A stretch of DNA of 64,000 nt, from positions 832,789 through 896,788 of the forward strand of contig JACKBI010000001.1 of NCBI GenBank assembly GCA_020634615.1, read 5' to 3'. The notes beneath the pieces were generated by a model, which worked only from the letters and a program-made list of their open reading frames with translations, did no database searches and was not told the DNA's origin. Below, piece by piece: positions 6,368 through 12,965 of the stretch (position 1 is its first letter; every line of letters starts with the position of its first letter). The stretch comes from Anaerolineales bacterium (GTDB taxonomy: Bacteria > Chloroflexota > Anaerolineae > JAAEKA01). A program made the translations under genes and the position numbers.

Positions 6368-8155
6368 CTACACCACGACATTTACCAGCCGGCCGGCCAC
6401 GACGATCATCCGTTTGGTCTGCCGGCCGGCCAGCAAGCCCGCAACGGTCCCGTCGGCCAGCGCCAGCGCGGCGGTTTCATCCTCACCGCTGGCTGCCGGC
6501 ACTGCCACACGTGCCCGCACCTTGCCATTGATCTGCACCACAACCGTCGCCGTCTCGTCCGCGGCCAGTTCCTCCTGCCATTCCGGCCACGGCTGACTGT
6601 GGATCGATCCCAGCCCGCCCAGAGCCAGCCACAGTTCCTCGGCCAGATCGGGTGTGAACGGGGCCAGCATGCGCACCAACCCGTCGCAACATTCCTGCCA
6701 CACGGCGGGTCCAACATTCGCCTGAGCCTCCAGCATCTGCGAGGTGAAGCTCATCAGCGCGGCAATCGCCGTGTTGAACTTGAACGCCTCGATGTCGCCG
6801 CTCACCTTGCGCACCGTGCGATGCAGCCCGCGCACCAACGCCTCATCACCCTCTCTCCCGCTTTCCCACTCATTTCCCTTTCCTCCCCTTTCTCCGACCA
6901 CCTTCCGCACCCGCTCCATCCAACGCACAACGCCACTGATTGCGCTGTCATCCCAGATCACGTTGGCCTCGAAAGGCGCAATGAACAGCACGTGCGCGCG
7001 CAGCGCGTCCGCGCCGTGGCGAGCAACCACATCGTCGGGCGTCACCACCGTCTCCGGTCGCGACTTGGACATGCGTCGTCCGTCGCTGGCATGCACCACG
7101 CCCTGCGACCGCAACAGCGGGAACGGCTCGCGGAAGTCAATCAGACCTGCGTCTGCCAGCACCCGGGTGAAGAAGCGCGCGTACAGCAGATGTCCCGTGG
7201 CATGTTCCGCACCGCCAGCATACAGATCTACCGGCAACCAGCGCTGTACCGCCTCGCGGTCGAAGGCAAAGTCGTCGGCGTGCGGGCTGGCAAAACGCAG
7301 GAAGTACCACGATGAGCAGACGGAGCCGGCCATGGTGTCGGTCTCGCGCTGCGCCGGTCCGCCGCACTGCGGGCAGGTCGTGTGGACGAACTCCGCGATG
7401 TTGGCCAGCGGACTGCGGCCATCGCCCCGCGGCTCGAATGCACCGGTGGGCAGCGGCGGCAGGCGCACCGGCAGTTGCTCCTCTGGGACCGGCACGATTC
7501 CGCAGATCGGACAATGAACGATGGGAATCGGCGCGCCCCAGTAGCGTTGCCGGCTGACCAGCCAGTCGCGCAGGTTGGCAATCCAACGACGCTGCATCGC
7601 GGCAATGTGCGGCGGCCAGTCTACGTCGTCCAGACCGGCAGCGAGTTGATCCCGATAGGCAGTCGTCCTGAACCACCACTGCGGCAGGCTGCGTTCGACC
7701 ACCGCACTGCCACAGCGCCAGCACACACCGTCCTCGACCTCCTCATGGGCCAGCACCGTCTGACAGCCGGTACACCAGTTGACCGGCGCCGCCGCGCGAT
7801 AGGCCAGGCCGCGGCGGTACAGCAGCAGAAAGAACCACTGAGTCCAGCGATAGTAGGCCGGATCGCTGGAGTTGATCTCCCGGTCCCAGTCGTAGGAACA
7901 GCGGATCAACTGCATCTGCCGCTTGTAGTTAGCAGCATAGCGGGCCGTGCTGTCGGCAGGATGCACGCCGTGGCGAATCGCCTCGTTCTCGGCGGGCAGT
8001 CCGAACGCGTCCCAGCCCATGGGATGCAGCACATCGTAGCCGCGCATTCGGTAATAGCGGCTGACGACATCGGTCGGCACATAGTTGCGGCAGTGACCCA
8101 CCGTCAACCCCGCGCCTGATGGATAAGGGAAGAAATCCAGGCAGTAATAGGTCAT
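6368..8155 (-). CDS. leuS: Leucyl-tRNA synthetase lacking the CP1 editing domain
   Basis: A 595-aa class I LeuRS, against about 820-860 for the usual bacterial enzyme. In order: FPYPSGAGLTVGHCRNY (HIGH motif as TVGH), HPMGWDAFGLPAEN, a zinc module with CTGC and CWRC, WWFRTTAYRDQL, then MQRRWIAN joined directly to LRDWLVSRQRYWGAPIP, at about residues 188-197. In normal LeuRS the roughly 180-residue CP1 hydrolytic domain lies between these blocks. Downstream are a second zinc module (CPIC, CPQC), SSWYFLRF, RMSKSRPE (KMSKS loop), the anticodon-binding helices and a complete C-terminal domain (VVQINGKVRARVAVP). The first 35 or so residues of a normal LeuRS are also missing if ATG 8155 is the start. 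A longer frame begins in a palindromic repeat. It is driven from a leucine-codon attenuator at 8289-8517. Confidence 0.93.
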   Translation of the reverse strand: MTYYCLDFFPYPSGAGLTVGHCRNYVPTDVVSRYYRMRGYDVLHPMGWDAFGLPAENEAIRHGVHPADSTARYAANYKRQMQLIRCSYDWDREINSSDPAYYRWTQWFFLLLYRRGLAYRAAAPVNWCTGCQTVLAHEEVEDGVCWRCGSAVVERSLPQWWFRTTAYRDQLAAGLDDVDWPPHIAAMQRRWIANLRDWLVSRQRYWGAPIPIVHCPICGIVPVPEEQLPVRLPPLPTGAFEPRGDGRSPLANIAEFVHTTCPQCGGPAQRETDTMAGSVCSSWYFLRFASPHADDFAFDREAVQRWLPVDLYAGGAEHATGHLLYARFFTRVLADAGLIDFREPFPLLRSQGVVHASDGRRMSKSRPETVVTPDDVVARHGADALRAHVLFIAPFEANVIWDDSAISGVVRWMERVRKVVGERGGKGNEWESGREGDEALVRGLHRTVRKVSGDIEAFKFNTAIAALMSFTSQMLEAQANVGPAVWQECCDGLVRMLAPFTPDLAEELWLALGGLGSIHSQPWPEWQEELAADETATVVVQINGKVRARVAVPAASGEDETAALALADGTVAGLLAGRQTKRMIVVAGRLVNVVV

Positions 8156-8204
8156 TCGAGCCCCATGAGATGTGCACTCCTTTCGTGCGTGTGATCGCTC
8201 ACCA

Positions 8205-8271
8205 GTCATTCCCTCGGAGGCGGGAATCCACGCTCCACTTGTACCAGACTCCCGCCTCCGCGGGAGTGACG
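8205..8271. repeat. REP-like palindromic element upstream of leuS
   Basis: Two GC-rich arms, GTCATTCCCTCGGAGGCGGG at 8205 onward and GACTCCCGCCTCCGCGGGAG ending near 8271, resemble the widespread GTCATTCCCGCGnnnGCGGGAATCC repeat found between genes in many bacteria. It lies between the leader terminators and the leuS ATG and keeps the leuS frame open, which creates a spurious N-terminal extension rich in Arg (LPRRRESG). Confidence 0.75.
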
Positions 8272-8288
8272 GCACTGCGAGGTATAAC

Positions 8289-8315
8289 AAAAAGACCTCC
8301 ACTCGGGAGGCCTTT
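8289..8315 (-). terminator. Second intrinsic terminator in the leuS leader
   Basis: On the minus strand this is a 10-bp stem (AAAGGCCTCC / GGAGGTCTTT, one G-U pair) with a CGAGT loop, followed by a run of five T. It sits just after terminator 1 and before the leuS frame, so read-through of both is needed for leuS transcription. Confidence 0.85.
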
Positions 8316-8320
8316 GATTG

Positions 8321-8344
8321 AAAAAGGCGGCCACTGGGGCCGCC
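8321..8344 (-). terminator. First intrinsic terminator in the leuS leader
   Basis: On the minus strand a 7-bp all-GC stem (GGCGGCC / GGCCGCC), CCAGT loop and TTTTT. It lies 43 bases after the leader-peptide stop codon, the usual place for an attenuator. Confidence 0.9.
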
Positions 8345-8386
8345 TGTCGAACTTTGTCAGATCGATGAACCAGGCAACTCAGCAGC

Positions 8387-8461
8387 TCACTCCCGCGCAC
8401 AAGCGACTCCCGTGAGGGAGGCCAGGAGGAGGAGTGTCAAGCTGAAAGGTTGCTGGTTCAT
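8387..8461 (-). CDS. Leucine-rich leader peptide of the leuS attenuator
   Basis: A 24-codon frame with start ATG at 8461, preceded on the minus strand by AAGGTG eight bases upstream. The peptide MNQQPFSLTLLLLASLTGV... ends ACARE-stop. It has six Leu in 24, with four consecutive Leu codons (CTC CTC CTC CTG) at positions 10-13. It is the first frame in a promoter-driven transcript and is followed by two tandem terminators and then leuS. This is the classic layout of amino-acid attenuation, as in enterobacterial leuL. The start region (ATGAACCAGCAAC) can pair with GTTGCCTGGTTCAT near 8367-8380, offering an alternative RNA fold. It also resembles a lipoprotein signal peptide, but nothing follows it. 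Confidence 0.8.
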   Translation of the reverse strand: MNQQPFSLTLLLLASLTGVACARE

Positions 8462-8488
8462 GAGTTGATCACCTTGTAATGTAGACGA

Positions 8489-8517
8489 ACTCTATCACAA
8501 TTCTGAACGTTTGTCAA
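8489..8517 (-). promoter_or_regulatory. Sigma-70 promoter of the leuS leader transcript
   Basis: On the minus strand a consensus -35 TTGACA (8517-8512), 17-bp spacer and -10 TAGAGT (8494-8489). The predicted start is about 20 bases before the leader-peptide ATG. This is the best -35 match I found in the window. Confidence 0.85.
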
Positions 8518-8545
8518 CGACGAATTCTGGCGCAAGCGCCAGCCG

Positions 8546-8812
8546 TTATTGCAACTGGATCGCCTCCCAGATACCATCGGAAAGATGTATCACGGACATA
8601 CACGACGCGCAGGTCGCGTCGTCAGCGGAGGTACGGCTGGCAGAGTGGCCGCAGTTGGGACACACCACCATCGCGCGCTGCGAAGCCTGTCGCAGCAACA
8701 GATGCATTACCTCAGCGGGGTCGTCCAGTTTCAACTCTTGTTGCAAGGCTTGCACGGCGGCCTGCTCCTCGTCGGTCAGATTAACAACAACTTTTTGCGG
8801 TTGTGAAGACAT
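8546..8812 (-). CDS. Small zinc-ribbon protein
   Basis: An 88-aa protein. The N-terminal half is a predicted helical segment (VNLTDEEQAAVQALQQELKL then DPAEVMHLLLRQASQRAM) that could dimerise. The C-terminal half has CPNC and CASC knuckles about 17 residues apart, the pattern of a zinc ribbon. ATG 8812 has AGGAG eight bases before it. It lies 30 bases after the NfeD gene on the same strand and so is probably co-transcribed with it. I do not recognise the family. Confidence 0.75.
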   Translation of the reverse strand: MSSQPQKVVVNLTDEEQAAVQALQQELKLDDPAEVMHLLLRQASQRAMVVCPNCGHSASRTSADDATCASCMSVIHLSDGIWEAIQLQ

Positions 8813-8842
8813 TGCGATACTCCTGTTGGTTGAAATACGATG

Positions 8843-10201
8843 TTATGGCGACGCCGGCGATGAACTGTCCGGCCGCACCAGCAGCTTGAACCCGTGGCGC
8901 TCTACGACAACGACGCGGGCGCCAGGCTGGACCGTCGCGCTGCCGTCTTGCAACTCCGCCTGCCAGCGCTCGCCTTGCACGACGACTGTGCCGCTGGGGT
9001 TCAACTCCGTGCGCACGAAAGCCAATTGGCCAATCAGACTCTCCGCGCCCCAGGCAGGCTTCAGACGCTGCGCGCCGATCGCTTTGGCTACGATGAAGGT
9101 GAAGAACAGCAGGGTGGCACCGGCCAGGCCAAGGATCGCGGCCCATGGAACGCCTGCTTCGGTGCCACTAAAGAGCACGTAGGCGCCAAATACGAAAGTT
9201 ACGACGCCGGCAACCGTCAACGCGCCGTGGGTTGGCGCTTTGATCTCCAGAAAGAACAGGATGAAGCTGAGCAGCATGAAGCCCAGCCCGACCCAGTTGG
9301 CGTTGAGGATGCCCAGAGCATACATACCCAGCAGCAGCGCGACAAAGCCTGCTGTCCCGGCCATGTAGCCGCCCGGCTGGGAGAACTCGCTGATGATACC
9401 CTGCACGCCCAGCACTATCAGCAGCACGGCGATCCCCGGCACGGCGATCGCGTTGATCAGCGTGTTGAGTGTGTTCTCCGGGCTGGTCATCGGCAACTCG
9501 ATCACGTTGGCGCCGGCCAGCGCCAGCGGACGCAGTTCGCCGTTGACCTCGACTTCAAACCCATCCAGTTGTTGCAGGAGATCGGGCACATCCTCGGCCA
9601 CCGCATCGACCACACCCAGTGACAGCGCTTCTTGAGCGGTCGCAGCCCGAGCGTTTGTCACTGCGCTTCGTGCCCACTCGACCGCCTTGTCGCCCCGGCG
9701 GCGGGCCAGATTCTCGATGTCGGCCGCCAGAATGTTGGTGATCTTCTGCTGGATGGTGTCACCCAACTCCGCGCCGCCCTCGGCCACCGGGCTGGCCGCG
9801 CCGATGGTGCTGCCGGAAACCATGCCCGCGGCATGGCCGGCCAGGGTGATAAACGTCCCGGCAGAGCCTGCCATCGCGCCGGTCGGCCAGACGTAGACGA
9901 TGATCGGCACCGACGACGAGCGCATGGCCTTCACGATGTCCTGGGTCAGATCGACCTGCCCACCAGGCGTGTCCAACCGCAGAACGATGGCTTCTGCACT
10001 TTCGGCCTCGGCCTGGGTGATTGCCCGTTCGATATAGGAGCTCAGAATCGGATTGACTGGACCGTCAAACGTCAGCACGTAGACACGGTTGCTGTCCTGC
10101 GCGCCGGACGGCGTCGCCAACAACAGCGCTGTCAGCAACGTCAGGATGACCACGAGTCCAATGCGTCTGCGAGACGCGCGCTCAACCACGGTTCGTATCA
10201 T
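8843..10201 (-). CDS. nfeD: NfeD-family membrane serine protease, long form
   Basis: A 452-aa protein: signal peptide or first helix (residues 14-34), a ClpP-like periplasmic protease domain (about 38-235), four to five membrane helices (about 240-375), and a C-terminal OB-fold NfeD domain (about 385-445). IVLRLDTPGGQVDLTQDI and GAMAGSAGTFITLAGH, with the nucleophile Ser in AGSAG, define the Clp-fold serine protease. The family usually pairs Ser with Lys; the segment where that Lys is expected reads EWARSAVTNARAATAQEAL, and I cannot confirm it. NfeD partners flotillin/stomatin-like proteins, but no such gene is beside it here. Confidence 0.92.
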   Translation of the reverse strand: MIRTVVERASRRRIGLVVILTLLTALLLATPSGAQDSNRVYVLTFDGPVNPILSSYIERAITQAEAESAEAIVLRLDTPGGQVDLTQDIVKAMRSSSVPIIVYVWPTGAMAGSAGTFITLAGHAAGMVSGSTIGAASPVAEGGAELGDTIQQKITNILAADIENLARRRGDKAVEWARSAVTNARAATAQEALSLGVVDAVAEDVPDLLQQLDGFEVEVNGELRPLALAGANVIELPMTSPENTLNTLINAIAVPGIAVLLIVLGVQGIISEFSQPGGYMAGTAGFVALLLGMYALGILNANWVGLGFMLLSFILFFLEIKAPTHGALTVAGVVTFVFGAYVLFSGTEAGVPWAAILGLAGATLLFFTFIVAKAIGAQRLKPAWGAESLIGQLAFVRTELNPSGTVVVQGERWQAELQDGSATVQPGARVVVVERHGFKLLVRPDSSSPASP

Positions 10202-10222
10202 GCGAGAAGCTCCACTGGCTTG

Positions 10223-10251
10223 ATTATACCCGATTCTCGAAAGCCCATCAA
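10223..10251 (-). promoter_or_regulatory. Promoter of the nfeD gene
   Basis: On the minus strand TTGATG (10251-10246), 17-bp spacer, TATAAT (10228-10223). The start point falls about 15 bases before the ATG at 10201. It is back to back with the eamA promoter. Confidence 0.75.
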
Positions 10252-10267
10252 GAGGTTTGCGATACGT

Positions 10268-10296
10268 TTGCTCGCCCTTGCGCCGAATGCTACAAT
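10268..10296 (+). promoter_or_regulatory. Promoter of the EamA permease gene
   Basis: TTGCTC at 10268-10273, 17-bp spacer, TACAAT at 10291-10296. It diverges from the nfeD promoter. The gene has AAGGAG at 10320-10325 before the ATG at 10332. Confidence 0.65.
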
Positions 10297-10331
10297 GTCC
10301 GCCTTAAGCATCCGCTCACAAGGAGTCGTTC

Positions 10332-11252
10332 ATGCGTTCGAAACAGTGGGTTCTTTTTGCCTTGCTCAGCCTGGCCTGGGGCGCTTCGTTCCTCTTCATC
10401 AAACTGGCATTGGTAGAGCTATCGCCGCTGATGATCGGGTTCGTGCGGCTGGTCATCGCTTCCGCCACCATGTGGATCATCGCCGTCGCGACGGGACGGC
10501 GTCCTCGTTTTGGGCGCAAGACGTGGCTGACGCTGGCCGCGATGGGGTTGTTCAACAACAGCCTGGCCTTTGTGCTGATCCCCTGGGGCGAGCAATACAT
10601 CCCCAGCAGCCTGGCTGCCATTCTCAACAGCACCGTGCCGCTGTTCACCATCGTGCTGGCCCACTTCTTTGTCTCCGACGAGCGGCTGACCAACCGGCGT
10701 GTCGGCGGCCTGGTGATCGGTTTCTCCGGTGTCGTGGTGCTGATGGCGCCGCAGACCGCTGGCAAAACGAGCGATCTGGGCAATCTCGACAGCCTGCTGG
10801 GCAGTCTGGCCATCGTCGTCGCGTCAGTCTGCTACGCCATTGCAACAGTGATTGGGCGGCGTAACCTGCGCGGCGAGCAGCCGGTGCTGACATCTGCCAC
10901 GCAGGTCAGCTTTGGCGCGCTCTGGCTCTTGCCGCTGGTGTTGTTATCAGGCGGCCTGCCCACGCTGGCCGGTGTTTCACCTTTCATCTGGGCGTCGATG
11001 CTTTGGCTTGGCGCGGTGGGTTCCGGGCTGGCGTATCTGTTGTATTTCATGCTGCTGCGCGAGGTGGGTGCGACCCAGGTGGTCGTAGTCACCTACGTGC
11101 TGCCGTTTATCGGGGTTACCTTGGGCGTGTTGCTGCTCAACGAACCGCTGACATGGAGCATGATCGCCGGCCTGGGACTGATTCTGGCTGGCCTGATTGC
11201 CATCAATGGGGTGCCCGGCCGGCGGGTCAAACCGCAGCCAGCCGCCAGCTAG
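10332..11252 (+). CDS. DMT superfamily EamA-type permease
   Basis: A 306-aa protein with about ten hydrophobic helices arranged as two EamA repeats. The first repeat opens LLSLAWGASFLFIKLALVEL and holds PWGEQYIPSSLAAILNSTVP; the second holds SGLAYLLYFMLLREVGATQV and PFIGVTLGVLLLNEPLTW. These are family signatures. EamA proteins export small metabolites such as amino acids or nucleosides; the substrate cannot be predicted. It has its own promoter and a strong terminator right after the stop. Confidence 0.92.
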   Translation: MRSKQWVLFALLSLAWGASFLFIKLALVELSPLMIGFVRLVIASATMWIIAVATGRRPRFGRKTWLTLAAMGLFNNSLAFVLIPWGEQYIPSSLAAILNSTVPLFTIVLAHFFVSDERLTNRRVGGLVIGFSGVVVLMAPQTAGKTSDLGNLDSLLGSLAIVVASVCYAIATVIGRRNLRGEQPVLTSATQVSFGALWLLPLVLLSGGLPTLAGVSPFIWASMLWLGAVGSGLAYLLYFMLLREVGATQVVVVTYVLPFIGVTLGVLLLNEPLTWSMIAGLGLILAGLIAINGVPGRRVKPQPAAS

Positions 11253-11257
11253 CGCGA

Positions 11258-11289
11258 AAAACGGCCCCGGATTGCTCCGGGGCCGTTTT
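11258..11289. terminator. Bidirectional intrinsic terminator
   Basis: Perfect 13-bp stem (11258-11270 with 11277-11289), six-base loop, A-rich on one side and T-rich on the other. It lies between two converging genes (the EamA permease and the secreted protein ending at 11322) and can serve both. Confidence 0.9.
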
Positions 11290-11321
11290 GTATTACGAGA
11301 CTGGTCAGACCGGCAAGACGA

Positions 11322-12821
11322 CTAGCGGTTGATGCTGTAGCCGTTGTAGGCCGACATGTCCGAACCACCGACCAGGGTTTCCGAGACGGCAACCAGGTCA
11401 ACGTTCGAATGGATGTAGACGCTGCCCGTCCAGTTGCCGCCCAGATTGATGGAACTGCAATTGACACGGGTGTTGCGGTTGAGCGACTTCCCAGCCGGGA
11501 TGGACAGGTTCAGTTCCTGGTAGGCCGTTGAGCCGTCCAGATTGTAGAAGTAGATATCGACATCAGTCGCGTTGTTGTTGGTCGGGTTCTGAATGCGGAT
11601 CAGTGAGTACTGGATCCAATCATTGTTAGGATCGTTGGGGCACGACACGTTGTCGGTGTTGCGCTGGTAGATAGCGGGCAGGAAGCTTTCCTTGCCGCCG
11701 TCAGCAGAGTTGGCAGCCGTCGTTGAACCGGCGACGTTGTTGCCGGGGCGAATGCTGTACGAGATCACCGAGATCTCAGTACCGTTGGTCGTATCAACAA
11801 CCACTGAGCCAGCCCACGCGTTGCCCAACACGTTGTATTGAGAGGCGTTGAAGTCGCCGCCAGTACGCGTGTTGGCAGCGATCGCCGCGCCGGAGTTGAC
11901 ATTCTTTGTCAGCGTGAGGTCGAGATTGCCATTGGTCGCGTTGTAGAAGCGGAACCGGGAATTGCAGGTCGAGTTGGAAACACACTGCAAAGTGATGACC
12001 GAGAAACCACGCCAACCGAGGCCTTGGGCTGTGGAGTCACGTCGCTCGGCCGAAGGCACGTAGTTGGTCTGCGCGCCGCCAGGGGCGCCATTGTAGGCAA
12101 CCGACCAGTAGTTCCAGTGATTGCTGGCAACCGCCGCGACCTTCTTGCTGTTCTGCACTACGACCTTGACCGCGCCGTTCCAGTAGCCGTTCTGCGACCA
12201 GAAGCTGGTCTGGGTCAGGTTCGGCACACCGTTCTGGCCGGGCGTATTCATGGCGAACGACTTGGAGCCAAGCGCCGGGATGTTGGTGCTTACATTGGCG
12301 AAGTCCACAGTGCCATCGCGGTTGGTATAGGTCATCTGAACCGTCACAGCGGTATCTTCAGTGTTCTGAATGGTGAGGACCGTATACTGATTGGATGCAT
12401 AGGCGACGAAGGGGAAGTACATCTGCGAAGCGCCGACTGCATAGCCGGTGTAGGCATCGGTTTCCTTGCCATCGTCGAACGATCCGCCCGTGTACTTCAC
12501 TTCAGCCACAGCCGCCAGCTCGTTGTCTGACTGCAGGACCATGGAGCCGTTCCAGTTGTCACCCAACTGAGCATCGGCTGCCTTGAAGTTGTAGGATCCG
12601 CGTGAGTTTACGGTCCGGTTGCGGTTGTACTCAGCTGAGCCGCCGGTGTTGTAGTAAATGGCGGTAACTTGAGCAGCGGCCGCGCCCGTGTTCTGGTTGG
12701 TGTTGGTGACGATGACATCGGTGTTGCCCTCGCCCGGATTGGGATCAGCGAATGCGGGCAGTGCTGCCATCAACATCACCAACGCCATCCCTACCAAAAT
12801 AAACAGTCGTGTCTTCTTCAT
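11322..12821 (-). CDS. Secreted protein with four imperfect beta-rich repeats
   Basis: A 499-aa protein with a clear Sec signal peptide (MKKTRLFILVGMALVMLMAA, cleavage near ALPAFA-DP). The mature part is Asn-, Thr- and Ser-rich and contains about four diverged units. Each has a WxGS/WNGA strand followed by a VAAV/VAVSE segment and a Tyr-Asn-Gly turn: GDNWNGSMVLQSDNELAAVA, GYWNGAVKVVVQNSKKVAAV, GNAWAGSVVVDTTNGTEISV and GGNWTGSVYIHSNVDLVAVS. There is no catalytic motif or C-terminal anchor. A surface-layer, sheath or adhesive role is inference. It has its own promoter and an AGGAG ribosome site. I do not recognise the family. Confidence 0.75.
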   Translation of the reverse strand: MKKTRLFILVGMALVMLMAALPAFADPNPGEGNTDVIVTNTNQNTGAAAAQVTAIYYNTGGSAEYNRNRTVNSRGSYNFKAADAQLGDNWNGSMVLQSDNELAAVAEVKYTGGSFDDGKETDAYTGYAVGASQMYFPFVAYASNQYTVLTIQNTEDTAVTVQMTYTNRDGTVDFANVSTNIPALGSKSFAMNTPGQNGVPNLTQTSFWSQNGYWNGAVKVVVQNSKKVAAVASNHWNYWSVAYNGAPGGAQTNYVPSAERRDSTAQGLGWRGFSVITLQCVSNSTCNSRFRFYNATNGNLDLTLTKNVNSGAAIAANTRTGGDFNASQYNVLGNAWAGSVVVDTTNGTEISVISYSIRPGNNVAGSTTAANSADGGKESFLPAIYQRNTDNVSCPNDPNNDWIQYSLIRIQNPTNNNATDVDIYFYNLDGSTAYQELNLSIPAGKSLNRNTRVNCSSINLGGNWTGSVYIHSNVDLVAVSETLVGGSDMSAYNGYSINR

Positions 12822-12900
12822 TGTGTCCGTCTCCTGTTGAAATTACTGCGCCGCCCAGCCCATGGCCGCACGAGCACATCGATTGCGCTTCTGTCATCCT

Positions 12901-12929
12901 AATCTACCACGCTACCCCCGTAATTTCAA
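12901..12929 (-). promoter_or_regulatory. Promoter of the secreted repeat protein
   Basis: On the minus strand TTGAAA (12929-12924), 17-bp spacer, TAGATT (12906-12901). This gives a leader of roughly 70 bases before ATG 12821. Confidence 0.6.
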
Positions 12930-12965
12930 TAACCCTTATGAGGTATTATGGCCTGAAATGCCGGA

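Noticed and set aside
6281..7315. A 344-codon plus-strand frame opposite leuS
   Set aside because: It is antisense to the synthetase catalytic core and has no independent support.
8387..8461. The leucine-rich frame read as a lipoprotein signal peptide
   Set aside because: The GVAC is a poor lipobox and the frame stops three codons later. Tandem terminators follow, which fits a leader peptide better.
8289..8482. A T-box riboswitch for leuS
   Set aside because: I see no conserved T-box sequence (GGTGGNACCGCG-like) and no specifier-loop layout, while a translated Leu-codon leader is present.
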